A stretch of DNA of 64,000 nt. It comes from Synechococcus sp. PROS-7-1. GTDB taxonomy: Bacteria > Cyanobacteriota > Cyanobacteriia > PCC-6307 > Cyanobiaceae. The stretch covers positions 1,818,572 through 1,882,571 of the forward strand of contig NZ_CP047945.1 in assembly GCF_014279795.1 (NCBI RefSeq). The letters are read 5' to 3'. The notes beneath the pieces were generated by a model. The model worked only from the letters and a program-made list of their open reading frames with translations, had not been told where the DNA came from and did no database searches. Below are positions 46,117-54,456 of this stretch, in pieces; positions within the stretch are counted from its first letter, which is position 1, and each line of letters starts with the position of its first letter. A program made the translations under genes and the position numbers.

Positions 46117-46884
46117 TCAGAGCTTGTCGATGGATCGCCGAAGTTCCTCGAGATCCTGATCCACCTCGGCGACCTTCACGGGCTGCACTTTGTCATCAGC
46201 CTGCGGAAGGGCAACAGCCTCAGGTCCACCTTGAAGCTGTTGCCGCAGGGAGGCCAGTTCATCATCCACATCGCTGCCACCTTCCAGGGCAGCGAACTGG
46301 CTTTCAAGATCTGCTCCGGCCAGCTCGGCCGCCGCCTGACTGGTGGCTTCCATGGACTGAACCTTGTCCTCCATCCGCTCAAAAGCGGCCATGGCGGAAT
46401 TGGTCCCAATGCCATTAACGGCGCTCTGAAGCTGCTGCTGCGCCTGAGCGGCCTGGGCTCGGGCCTTGAGCATGTCCTTCTTCGTTCGCGCCTCAGCGAT
46501 CTTTCCCTCGAGAGCGACAAGGCTCTTCTTGAGGGTCTCCACCTGAGCTTCCTGCGCCTGCACCTGGGTGCTGAGGGAAGTAGCGGTTTCCTGGAAGGTC
46601 TTGCGGCGAGTCAGGGCTTCCCTGGCCAGATCCTCCTCGTTCTTCTTCAAAGCCAGTTCAGCCCGCTCATACCAAGTGCGTGACTGGGTCTCGGCCTGGT
46701 CGGCCTGATTGCGCAGACGCTTCTGGCTGGCAATGGCCATAGCAACCGCCTGGCGCAGCTTCACCAGATCAGACTGCATATCAGCCACCGACTGATCGAG
46801 AATCTTGGTGGGGTCTTCCATGCTGCTGACCGCAGCATTGGCGTTCGCGCGAACCAGACGACTCAGCCGATCAAAGAAACCCAT
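46117..46884 (-). CDS. vipp1: VIPP1/IM30, PspA-family membrane remodelling protein
   Basis: Forms ESCRT-III-like rings and rods on thylakoid and cytoplasmic membranes and is needed for thylakoid upkeep. The 255 residues start MGFFDRLSRLVRANANA, the amphipathic helix, followed by a long coiled coil to about residue 160, and a C-terminal extension ending VDQDLEELRRSIDKL that marks VIPP1 rather than PspA. It heads a run with trxA, an aminotransferase, birA and an M23 peptidase. Divergent from the DUF721 gene by 83 bases. Confidence 0.96.
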   Translation of the reverse strand: MGFFDRLSRLVRANANAAVSSMEDPTKILDQSVADMQSDLVKLRQAVAMAIASQKRLRNQADQAETQSRTWYERAELALKKNEEDLAREALTRRKTFQETATSLSTQVQAQEAQVETLKKSLVALEGKIAEARTKKDMLKARAQAAQAQQQLQSAVNGIGTNSAMAAFERMEDKVQSMEATSQAAAELAGADLESQFAALEGGSDVDDELASLRQQLQGGPEAVALPQADDKVQPVKVAEVDQDLEELRRSIDKL

Positions 46885-46967
46885 GGATCAGGGCAAGCAG
46901 CCACCAGAGGCTAGCGAGAGGGTTCGCCAGTCCTCCCTATCGTCAGGGGATCGATCCCTGATCAACC

Positions 46968-47510
46968 ATGGGAAGGGCTCCGAAATCACAGCGACGCCGC
47001 TTCGGCAAGGGTGAGCTCTTGATGCCGGCGCCTCCTGAGCCGGCCCAGTCAATCCGGGGATGCCTGGACCGACTGAACCAGCAATGGCGTCAGGACGGTT
47101 CAATGGCAGCGCTATGGCAGGACTGGCCGAAACTGGCAGGACCGTCCCTGGCTGACCATTGCCGGCCTCTCACCCTGAGACAAGGAGTGCTCAGCGTGGG
47201 TGCCAGCCATCCCCAGTGGCGCCAGGCCCTGCTCTACAGCAAGCTTCAGCTCCTCGCCGCGATCCGTGCTGCCGGTCACCCCGTGCGCGACCTTCGCATC
47301 CTGCAACACCACACGGCACGCCGGTCTGATCCAGGGGATCCTCTGGACGAGTGGAACCGCCATCCCAGCCGGACGGATGTGCATGGGATGGCGACCTGCC
47401 CGCGCTGCGGATCACCGGCGCCGACTGGAGAGATGGCCTATTGGGGACATTGCAGCTTCTGCAGAAGCGCTGACTTAGGCGCGGAGGCGGCCAGGGGCAC
47501 CGATCAGTAA
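46968..47510 (+). CDS. DUF721 (DciA-like) protein with zinc ribbon
   Basis: 180 residues. The N-terminal half (about 25-110) matches DUF721, with LWQDWPKLAGPSLADHCRP and LSVGASHPQWRQALLYSK, the family of the helicase loader DciA. The C-terminal part has Cys144, Cys147, Cys162 and Cys165, spaced CX2C-X14-CX2C, as in a zinc ribbon. A basic patch (KSQRRRFGKG) opens the protein. The end overlaps the convergent GT39 gene by seven bases. DciA function is inferred from the family. Confidence 0.82.
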   Translation: MGRAPKSQRRRFGKGELLMPAPPEPAQSIRGCLDRLNQQWRQDGSMAALWQDWPKLAGPSLADHCRPLTLRQGVLSVGASHPQWRQALLYSKLQLLAAIRAAGHPVRDLRILQHHTARRSDPGDPLDEWNRHPSRTDVHGMATCPRCGSPAPTGEMAYWGHCSFCRSADLGAEAARGTDQ

Positions 47511-49348
47511 CGCTCTGGCCTTGGATCCCGCCAGGTCAGGGCGACACCACGCGCCTGAAGGGCTGCAGCCCGCTGCTCCAGCCGCCTGCGATCCACACGC
47601 CAGAGCGCATAGATGCCCGATTGGCCCAAGATCTCAGGATTCAAATCTTGCCAGTGCTCACGCTCGGCGGTGCGTCCATCAATCACCACGAGCACCGTGT
47701 CCGAGCTGTCGGCATCGCTGAGGGGGATGCCTTGAAATCCCTGGCGCTCCTCACGGCTGAGTCGATCCGCAAGGTTGACCAGTGCGGACTTCGACTTGCC
47801 CTCATAAAGCACGACCTGACGGGTGTAGAAGTGCATGGAGGGTTTGAGAACGCCGATCATCGCGACGGGTTCCCCGGGTCGCCGTTGACTCACCACCGTT
47901 CCAGCCACCTGCCGGACAGGAAGCTGCCGAACCCGATCCCCGAGTTCGATCATCGGCAGGAGTGCAACGAGCTGAAACGCCACCAAAGGCCCTTGCACCG
48001 CAAGCAGGCGACCATCAAGAGTCCGCACCAAGGTGAGCAGGCCAAGCAAGGTCGCCACGCTGAAGCAAACAGCCGCCCTGAACACCAGACCACTAGCCAG
48101 AAGCTCAGCGGGAAGCGTGGGCATTTCCGGGTCCTGAATCAGGGGGATCCAGAGGGGCGATACCCAGAGACCCGCCGCGAGAACGGCGGTGAGCAGCAAG
48201 GTGAGGCTCCACATCCACAGAAGCAATGGACGTCGCTTGCACGAGGGAGCCTGAGCCGTCAGGGCGATCAACAGGGCAGCGGCTGGGGTGGCCGGCAACC
48301 AGTAACTGGGAAGTTTGGTTGCCGCCAGGGTGAACAGAATCAGCAACGACAACACCCAGCAACCTGCGAAATCGCGGAGGCTCTGCCGGGCTGGGAGCTG
48401 CAGACGCGATCCCTCTCCCCGGAACGCGGCCAGACAGCGTGCAAGGCCGAGCAGGAGCAGCGGCGTGAACGGGAGAGACGCCACCACAAGCACCGGTCCG
48501 AAGAACCACCAGGGCTGGAGGTGATCATTCACCACGCTGGTGAGGCGCTGGAGGTTGTGATAACCGAAAAAGCTGTCCCAGAACGGCTGGCCCTCCACCA
48601 CCAGCTCGGCCACATACCAGGGCAAGCTGAGCGCAGCTGTGATCAGCAAGCCGGGGATGGGGCGAAGGAGCCGCCACAAACCGAACAGATCCCTGCGGAT
48701 CAGGGCATAGAGGCTCAGGGTGATTCCGGTGAGCACCACCGCCACGGGCCCCTTGGTCAGCACAGCAAGGGCCAGCAGCACCCAGGCCAGCCACCAGCGC
48801 CGCGTGGATCCACTCGCATAGCAACGCCATTGGCAGAGCAGGCTGAGACTGAGGGTGCCGCTCAGCAGGGCATCGCTCACTGCGGTGCGGCTCCAGATCA
48901 GCACCAGAGGGGAGAGGGCGAAGGCCAGCGCTCCAGCCACCGCCGTCCGGCGAGGGTGAGCATCGCCAGCCAAGGGGTAGCGCAGCAGCGTGTCACCCAC
49001 CATCAGCATGGAGGCCATTGACGCCAGGGCCGACGGCAGGCGCGCGGCCCAGGTGCCAAGGGGGTCCCAGGACGCTGACCCGGGGAGGCTGTAGCTCAGC
49101 CCCATCAGCCAATACACCAAAGGCGGCTTGTCGAAGCGAGGCAGACCATTCACCCGGGGCGTCAACCAGTCGCCGGTTTCCGCCATCGCCCTGCCTGAAG
49201 CAGCAAAGAGAGGTGGCGTTTCATCCACCAATCCAGTGCTTCCTAGCTGCCAGGTGAAGATCACCACAGCCAGAACGAAAATGCACCAGAGCCCTCTGCG
49301 CCGCACCAGTGGCGTGAGCTCAGTCGTGTGAGGTCGATCCCCTGTCAT
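47504..49348 (-). CDS. GT39/ArnT-family membrane glycosyltransferase
   Basis: 614-residue protein with about eleven hydrophobic helices and the ArnT/PMT-type start, GLVDETPPLFAASGRAMAE, holding the Asp-Glu pair, then FDKPPLVYWL. These enzymes transfer sugar from a polyprenyl-phosphate donor on the outer face of the membrane to lipid or protein. A soluble domain of about 130 residues follows the last helix. The ATG overlaps the GT4 stop (ATGA), so it is translated after GT4. Acceptor and sugar are unknown. Confidence 0.86.
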   Translation of the reverse strand: MTGDRPHTTELTPLVRRRGLWCIFVLAVVIFTWQLGSTGLVDETPPLFAASGRAMAETGDWLTPRVNGLPRFDKPPLVYWLMGLSYSLPGSASWDPLGTWAARLPSALASMASMLMVGDTLLRYPLAGDAHPRRTAVAGALAFALSPLVLIWSRTAVSDALLSGTLSLSLLCQWRCYASGSTRRWWLAWVLLALAVLTKGPVAVVLTGITLSLYALIRRDLFGLWRLLRPIPGLLITAALSLPWYVAELVVEGQPFWDSFFGYHNLQRLTSVVNDHLQPWWFFGPVLVVASLPFTPLLLLGLARCLAAFRGEGSRLQLPARQSLRDFAGCWVLSLLILFTLAATKLPSYWLPATPAAALLIALTAQAPSCKRRPLLLWMWSLTLLLTAVLAAGLWVSPLWIPLIQDPEMPTLPAELLASGLVFRAAVCFSVATLLGLLTLVRTLDGRLLAVQGPLVAFQLVALLPMIELGDRVRQLPVRQVAGTVVSQRRPGEPVAMIGVLKPSMHFYTRQVVLYEGKSKSALVNLADRLSREERQGFQGIPLSDADSSDTVLVVIDGRTAEREHWQDLNPEILGQSGIYALWRVDRRRLEQRAAALQARGVALTWRDPRPERY

Positions 49349-50451
49349 CAGACGATCGTGCCATCCATCCGAGACAACCCCCGGCGGATCCAGGTCTCCA
49401 CGCGAATGGCCAAACCCTCCTGGCTCGCCCACTGTTCAGCCCAGCCGCGGCAAACCCGTCGATCGATCGCACCAACACGCTGCGTGGCTCGCGTCAGGGC
49501 GTCGCGGTCATCGGGGGGAACGAGCCAACCCGTGACTCCGTCTTGAACGATCTCACCAGGACCTCCGCGGTCGTAAGCCACCACTGGCACACCACAGGCC
49601 AGAGCCTCCACCACCACATTCCCGTAGGCCTCATTCCACTTGGGGGTGTTGAGCAGCGCCCGGCAGGCCCCCAGCTCTCTCTGAAGCTCGGCGGTGGGTT
49701 TGAACCCGCACCACTCGATGGTGCCCTGCGGCACATTTGCCTCCACATGCTGGGCATAGGCCTGGTCTTCCACCAGGCCCCAGACCCGCAGCGTTTCTCC
49801 GAGGGCCGCAGCCGCGGCCGCCGCATCCTCCAAACCCTTTTCCGGAGCGACCCGACCGGCCCATCCCAAGGGACCCGATGTGCCGAGCTGAAGCGCATAG
49901 TTCGAGAGATCGAAGCCGTTACCCACCACCTCAGGCGGGGCGACCAGGTCGAAATCCTGGGCCTGACGGCGGGTATGAAACGCCAACCGGCGCTGGTCCC
50001 AACGGGCCACCGCAGCCACGGCGCGATCCATCACCTGCGAAACCGACCCCATGCTCACCAGATGAAACAGGGCCGCGGGGGCATGGGGCGTCAGCCACAG
50101 AGGAAGCCAGTCGTAACCGAAATTGATCACGGCATCGGCCTGACGGCCCAGGTCGAGGGCACGCTCCCAAAGGCGGGGGAGCACCCCATCATCAGGAATC
50201 TGCATTGGAGCTCCACGGTCGGCGTGCTGCCAGCTCGGCTGATCCACGCCCTGGCACGAATGCAGCTGAACCGTGTCAGCAACCACCGGCGACCTCGATC
50301 CCTCCGGTGCCACGAGCGAGAGCTGGTGACCGCGGCCCGCAAGGCCGCGCAGTACCGATCCGAGGGTGAGCTCGACGCCCCCTCCTCGCCCACTACCAAG
50401 CTGACCGATCGGCGTGCTGACCAGCACCAGATTCAGGGGACGCTCCGTCAT
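49348..50451 (-). CDS. GT4-family glycosyltransferase
   Basis: 367-residue soluble GT-B enzyme. The N-terminus NLVLVSTPIGQLGSGRGGGVE has the glycine loop, WAGRVAPEKGLEDA lies near residue 200, and the donor-binding ALACGVPVVAYDRGGPGEIV with its Glu lies near 300. Its start and stop overlap the EamA gene and the GT39 gene by four bases each. It would add a sugar from a nucleotide donor to an unknown acceptor. Confidence 0.88.
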   Translation of the reverse strand: MTERPLNLVLVSTPIGQLGSGRGGGVELTLGSVLRGLAGRGHQLSLVAPEGSRSPVVADTVQLHSCQGVDQPSWQHADRGAPMQIPDDGVLPRLWERALDLGRQADAVINFGYDWLPLWLTPHAPAALFHLVSMGSVSQVMDRAVAAVARWDQRRLAFHTRRQAQDFDLVAPPEVVGNGFDLSNYALQLGTSGPLGWAGRVAPEKGLEDAAAAAAALGETLRVWGLVEDQAYAQHVEANVPQGTIEWCGFKPTAELQRELGACRALLNTPKWNEAYGNVVVEALACGVPVVAYDRGGPGEIVQDGVTGWLVPPDDRDALTRATQRVGAIDRRVCRGWAEQWASQEGLAIRVETWIRRGLSRMDGTIV

Positions 50452-51410
50452 GCCTTCATGTCTCCGGGCTGGGGCGCAGCGGCGCGCAGCAATGGATCCC
50501 AGAGCTTCTGCCGCTGACTGACCAACAGCACTGAAGCCAAAACGAGCAAAACAGCGAACCATTGCAGGCCCGCAAGGCGTTCCCCGAGGAGCACACCCCC
50601 TGAAGCGAGGGCGAACACAGGGGTGAGGAAGCCCAAGGTGGTGAAACCAGTGAGGTCCTCACGGTTGGCGAACCAGAAGAACAGGCCATAGGCCAACGCA
50701 CTGCCAAGGATGGAGGCGTAGGCCATCTGCGCCCAGTCCAAGCCAGTCCAGGGCGGGAGCAGGGAGGTCGCCGGGTCCAGCCCATGCCAGATCAGCAGGG
50801 GAATGCCCCCGAAGAGCATGTGCCATCCGGTCACTGCCACGGGATCACTGCGGCGGCAAGCAAAGCGACTGATCACCGTTCCAAGGGCCATGGTGAGGGC
50901 CGCTAACAGCATCCATCCAGTCCCGGACTGCCATCCGGACTCCCATGAGGACAGATCGGCCTCCAGCCACCAGTGGTTCAGAAGGGGAGCGGGGACCCCG
51001 AGGCAAACGATTCCTGCCAAACCAAGGGCCAGACCGAGCCAACCGAATGGATTGATCGCTTCCGCGAACAGCCACCGCGCCAGCAGCGCCACGATCAACG
51101 GCTGGGAATCAATCAAAACCGAACCGAGTCCAGCACCCGTCCCTTCAATTCCCTTGGCGAGAAAGATCTGGAACAAGAAGGCGTCAACAAGGGTGAACAG
51201 CACAAACCAACCCCGATCGCCGGGGTCGATCCGCAGGGAACGACCAAGCCAGGGAACGGCAACCAGCAGCACAGCTCCAGCAGGAAGAAGCCTGAGACAG
51301 GCCACCAGCGCTGGCCCGCCGGAATGAACCAGGGGAGCCATCGCAGCCATGGCCGTACCCCACAAAGCGAAGGGGAGAACCATCAACAGCCCGCGCTGCA
51401 GGGAGGACAT
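50448..51410 (-). CDS. EamA/DMT-superfamily transporter
   Basis: 320-residue membrane protein with ten hydrophobic helices in two EamA repeats, the first around LPFALWGTAMAAMAPLVHSG and the second around LAALTMALGTVISRFACRR. These proteins move small metabolites or lipid-linked sugars. It is the first gene of a run with GT4 and GT39, each overlapping the next by four bases, which suggests a shared glycan task. Divergent from sppA by 53 bases. Confidence 0.88.
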   Translation of the reverse strand: MSSLQRGLLMVLPFALWGTAMAAMAPLVHSGGPALVACLRLLPAGAVLLVAVPWLGRSLRIDPGDRGWFVLFTLVDAFLFQIFLAKGIEGTGAGLGSVLIDSQPLIVALLARWLFAEAINPFGWLGLALGLAGIVCLGVPAPLLNHWWLEADLSSWESGWQSGTGWMLLAALTMALGTVISRFACRRSDPVAVTGWHMLFGGIPLLIWHGLDPATSLLPPWTGLDWAQMAYASILGSALAYGLFFWFANREDLTGFTTLGFLTPVFALASGGVLLGERLAGLQWFAVLLVLASVLLVSQRQKLWDPLLRAAAPQPGDMKA

Positions 51411-51463
51411 GAAATCGGGCCGACAGGGTCCTTTTTAAGATCCGGCCAGTTGAACGGAGAGTC

Positions 51464-52276
51464 ATGGTGTGGCCGTGGCGCCGGAAATCCAAACGTCGCA
51501 TGGCGAGAATCGCCATCGAGGGAGCCATCAGCGGGTCCACTCGCCGGCGGGTTCTCAAGGCTCTCCGCGAGGTGCAGGAGCGGGAGTTTCCAGCCTTGCT
51601 GCTTCGCATCGACAGCCCAGGAGGCACGGTTGGCGACAGCCAAGAAATCCATGCCGCCCTGCTGAGACTGCGCGAGAAAGGCTGCCGGGTGGTCGCCAGT
51701 TTCGGCAACATCTCTGCCTCTGGCGGGGTGTATGTGGGCGTCGCAGCCGAAACGATCGTTGCCAATCCCGGCACCATCACCGGATCGATCGGCGTGATCC
51801 TGCGCGGCAACAATCTCTCGGAGCTCCTCGACAAGATCGGGATCCGCTTCGAAACCGTGAAAAGCGGGGCCTACAAGGACATCCTTTCGCCGGATCGTGC
51901 CCTCAGTCCTGAGGAGCGGCAGCTGCTGCAGGACCTGATCGACAGCAGTTACGACCAGTTCGTCGCGGCCGTCGCTGACGGACGCGGACTCGAGCCCGAT
52001 GCCGTGCGGGCCTTTGCCGATGGTCGCGTGTTCAGCGGTGCCCAAGCCAAGGAGCTTGGCCTGGTGGATGAACTCGGCGATGAGGAACAGGCCAGGGTTC
52101 TGGCGGCCCGACTGGCCGATCTGGATGAGGAACGCTGCAAACCCGTGACCCTCGGGAAGCCGCGCAAAAGCCTGCTCCAGGGACTCCCGGGCTCCGCATT
52201 GCTCAGCGCCGTTCAACAACGGCTGCATGCGGAACTGGAGCTGAGTGGTCAACTCCTCTGGATGCACCGGCCATGA
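51464..52276 (+). CDS. sppA: Signal peptide peptidase SppA, short S49 form
   Basis: Serine protease that digests leftover signal peptides. The 270 residues hold one S49 domain: LLRIDSPGGTV, the catalytic Ser86 in ISASGGVYV, and KSGAYKDILSP carrying the catalytic Lys. There is no clear membrane helix; the N-terminus is basic (MVWPWRRKSKRR) and may only touch the membrane. aroH starts inside its last four bases. Confidence 0.92.
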   Translation: MVWPWRRKSKRRMARIAIEGAISGSTRRRVLKALREVQEREFPALLLRIDSPGGTVGDSQEIHAALLRLREKGCRVVASFGNISASGGVYVGVAAETIVANPGTITGSIGVILRGNNLSELLDKIGIRFETVKSGAYKDILSPDRALSPEERQLLQDLIDSSYDQFVAAVADGRGLEPDAVRAFADGRVFSGAQAKELGLVDELGDEEQARVLAARLADLDEERCKPVTLGKPRKSLLQGLPGSALLSAVQQRLHAELELSGQLLWMHRP

Positions 52277-52653
52277 CCCTTCCCCTGCAGCTGCGTGGCC
52301 TGCGTGGAGCCACGACCAGCTCTGACAACACAGCCGCCTCCATCAGCAACGCCGTGGCGGAGCTGGTGGATGCCCTGATGGAGCAAAACCAGCTGCAACC
52401 CGATCAACTCGTGTCGGTAACGTTTTCCGTGACAACCGACCTTGATGCCTGTTTCCCGGCCGCAACGGCCCGGCACCGTGCCGGTTGGGACGCCGTCGCC
52501 CTGCTGGATGTGCAGCAGATGGCTGTTCATGGTGATCTCGCTCGCTGCATTCGGCTTCTGGCCCATGCCTGGGTTCCAGCGGACCAGCCGCTGCATCACC
52601 CCTATCTCCGCGGCGCCTCGCGTCTGCGACCTGACAGATCCGGTCACAGCTGA
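52273..52653 (+). CDS. aroH: Chorismate mutase (AroH type)
   Basis: Converts chorismate to prephenate for Phe and Tyr synthesis. The 126 residues match the small trimeric AroH family, with LRGLRGATTSSDNT at the start holding the first active-site Arg, and LDVQQMAVHGDLARCIRLL holding further active-site residues. Its ATG overlaps the sppA stop. Confidence 0.93.
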   Translation: MTLPLQLRGLRGATTSSDNTAASISNAVAELVDALMEQNQLQPDQLVSVTFSVTTDLDACFPAATARHRAGWDAVALLDVQQMAVHGDLARCIRLLAHAWVPADQPLHHPYLRGASRLRPDRSGHS

Positions 52654-52751
52654 CAGCTGAAGGGCCGACCATGGGCGGGCCGATCTTCCCTCAATTCTCA
52701 GGACAATTCACACACGTCCCATGGCGACATCGCCGTAAGCAATCCGATTCC

Positions 52752-53342
52752 ATGACTCGAAGCCTGTTCCAATTCACGTCCCGCCGTGCCGGTTTCGCCG
52801 CTGCACTCCTTGCCGGCTCCATCGGCACTGCAGCCCTTCTGCCCACCACTGCGCCCCAAGCCGTGCAGGCCCAGAACACCCCGTCGCTGCTGGAATTCCG
52901 CTGGGATGGCTCGAAGGATTACAAGAAGCTCTACTACGTGCAGAGCAGCACGCAGCAACTCGAGCGGGCCGAGTACTTCTTCATGCTGAGACCGAAGGAT
53001 CGCAAGACCGCCATTCTCAAGCTGAGCATCACGGTTCCGAGCTACTTCAATGCCCGGATCCAGCCGAAGAATCTGTCGCTTTGCAAGATGAAGCTTGGTG
53101 GGGTCCTCTCCCGCAGCCGTTGCAAAGAGGTTCTGCCCGCTGTGTTCGAGGTGAACGAGAAGCAAACCGCGATTGAGGTGTTCCCCGATTCCCCGATCCC
53201 CACAGGCGGCACCTACGCCGTGGTGATGAATATCTTCAATCCCAACTCCCAGGGCATGTATCAGTTCAATGCGCTGGCCCAGGCCCCTGGCGACGTTCCC
53301 GTGGCCGGGTATCTCGGAAGCTGGTTGATCGATATCGATTGA
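52752..53342 (+). CDS. DUF2808 exported protein
   Basis: 196-residue exported protein with a signal peptide (FAAALLAGSIGTAALLPTT) and a cleavage site near AVQAQ. The mature part is a beta-rich DUF2808 domain (SLLEFRWDGSKDYKKLYYV, YFFMLRPKDRKTAILKLSI) found widely in cyanobacteria. No function is known. The ATG at 52752 is chosen because it begins the signal peptide; the frame upstream is not similar to the family. rpmH follows after 54 bases. Confidence 0.83.
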   Translation: MTRSLFQFTSRRAGFAAALLAGSIGTAALLPTTAPQAVQAQNTPSLLEFRWDGSKDYKKLYYVQSSTQQLERAEYFFMLRPKDRKTAILKLSITVPSYFNARIQPKNLSLCKMKLGGVLSRSRCKEVLPAVFEVNEKQTAIEVFPDSPIPTGGTYAVVMNIFNPNSQGMYQFNALAQAPGDVPVAGYLGSWLIDID

Positions 53343-53350
53343 ACCCTCCC

Positions 53351-53359
53351 TGATAAACT
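53351..53359 (+). promoter_or_regulatory. Possible extended -10 box before rpmH
   Basis: TGATAAACT, 37 bases before the rpmH ATG, reads as an extended -10 (TG-N-TAAACT). No good -35 is seen, which is common when an extended -10 is present. Confidence 0.4.
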
Positions 53360-53396
53360 CTCCTCTTGAGAAAAAGCCGGACGCCGGAACAGATTC

Positions 53397-53534
53397 ATGA
53401 CCAAGCGAACCCTCGGTGGTACCAGCCGTAAGCGCAAGCGCGTCTCCGGATTCCGCGTGCGCATGCGTTCGCACACCGGCCGCCGCGTGATCCGCACCCG
53501 CCGCAAGCGGGGCCGCTCCCGTCTGGCCGTCTGA
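53397..53534 (+). CDS. rpmH: 50S ribosomal protein L34
   Basis: 45-residue, very basic ribosomal protein starting [20 protein letters not shown] and ending [11 protein letters not shown]. Sequence and length are normal for bL34. It opens the rpmH-rnpA-PH-yidC run. Confidence 0.97.
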   Translation: MTKRTLGGTSRKRKRVSGFRVRMRSHTGRRVIRTRRKRGRSRLAV

Positions 53535-53557
53535 TCCGGTAAAGCACATTTTCAGCG

Positions 53558-53953
53558 ATGGTTCTGCCCGCTTCCATGCGTTTGCGTGGCCATCGCTGTT
53601 TCGATCACTTGCATAGACGTGGCAAGCGCTACCACGGCACCTTGATGGTGCTGCGTAAGGCATCATCCAATCCCAAGTTGCTGCGTCGCGATGCCACTGG
53701 TGTCTCGATGCATGCTCAGCACCAGAGCTGCAGGATTGCAGTGGTGATCAGCGGCAAGGTGCACAAGCGTGCGGTGGTGCGCAATCGCCTCAGGCGGTTG
53801 CTGCATGACCATCTTCGAGCGCGCTTCGAAGCGCGCTCCGAGCACAGCGACTGCTGGCTGCTGATCAGTCTTCGGCCCGGTGCTGACGCAGAAGAGGCCA
53901 ACTTGCTGGAAGAATGCGACAGATTGCTTGAAGAGGCGGGTCTCCAGCCATGA
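53558..53953 (+). CDS. rnpA: Ribonuclease P protein component
   Basis: Protein subunit that helps the RNase P RNA mature tRNA 5' ends. The 131 residues start MVLPASMRLRGHRCFDHLHR and contain the family signature AVVRNRLRRLLHDHLR near 80-95. Basic and of normal length. The stop overlaps the PH-domain gene (ATGA). Confidence 0.95.
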   Translation: MVLPASMRLRGHRCFDHLHRRGKRYHGTLMVLRKASSNPKLLRRDATGVSMHAQHQSCRIAVVISGKVHKRAVVRNRLRRLLHDHLRARFEARSEHSDCWLLISLRPGADAEEANLLEECDRLLEEAGLQP

Positions 53954-54381
53954 CGAAGTCCATTCAGGAAGACACCTTCTACGAAGGAGGTCCGGCCAAG
54001 GGGGACCTGATCGTCAACCTTCTCCTTGGTTTCACGCTCATCGGACTTCCCTTCACCATCGGCGCTGTGGTGCGAGCCCTCTGGCTGCGCTTCAACATCA
54101 CCAGCCGCAGAGTTTCCGTCAGCGGAGGCTGGATGGGGCGTGACCGCAGTCAGGTGGTCTACAGCCAGATCCGCGAGGTGCGTTGCGTGCCCAGAGGGTT
54201 CGGCGCCTGGGGAGACATGGTGCTGGTGCTCGCTGACGGATCCAGACTCGAAATGCGCTCGCTGCCTCGCTTCCGAGAGGTTGAGACCTACATCCTGGAG
54301 CGCATCCAATCGCGTCCCACGAACGAGCGACCCAGCCAGGCTGGTGTTGACGAGTCCACCAGCAAGGGTTTCGCTGCCTGA
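53950..54381 (+). CDS. Membrane PH-domain protein (bPH_2/DUF304)
   Basis: 143 residues: a hydrophobic stretch at about 22-42, then a bacterial PH-like domain with FNITSRRVSVSGGWMGRDRSQVVYSQIREV. It occurs between rnpA and yidC in cyanobacteria, which suggests a role near membrane protein insertion. No biochemical function is known. Acidic and Ser/Pro-rich tail at the end. Confidence 0.85.
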   Translation: MTKSIQEDTFYEGGPAKGDLIVNLLLGFTLIGLPFTIGAVVRALWLRFNITSRRVSVSGGWMGRDRSQVVYSQIREVRCVPRGFGAWGDMVLVLADGSRLEMRSLPRFREVETYILERIQSRPTNERPSQAGVDESTSKGFAA

Positions 54382-54456
54382 AGCCCGGCAGCACCGCAAA
54401 AGCGGCGACGCTGTTGCACACTGGCATCACCTTTCACCACACCGCGGAACGCCATC

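Noticed and set aside
47621-49021. 466-codon open frame on the plus strand
   Set aside because: It lies wholly opposite the GT39 gene. Its translation is rich in Gln, His, Arg and Gly, as expected for the reverse complement of a hydrophobic protein in GC-rich DNA, and shows no domain.
49543-50517. 324-codon plus-strand frame opposite the GT4 gene
   Set aside because: Shadow of the GT4 gene, which has intact donor-binding motifs and coupled overlaps with both neighbours.
53329-53340. ATCGATATCGAT palindrome
   Set aside because: It is the last four sense codons of the DUF2808 gene (Ile-Asp-Ile-Asp) and is easily due to chance.
52698-53666. 322-codon minus-strand frame over DUF2808, rpmH and rnpA
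   Set aside because: It crosses three well-supported plus-strand genes, including rpmH, and has no family similarity.
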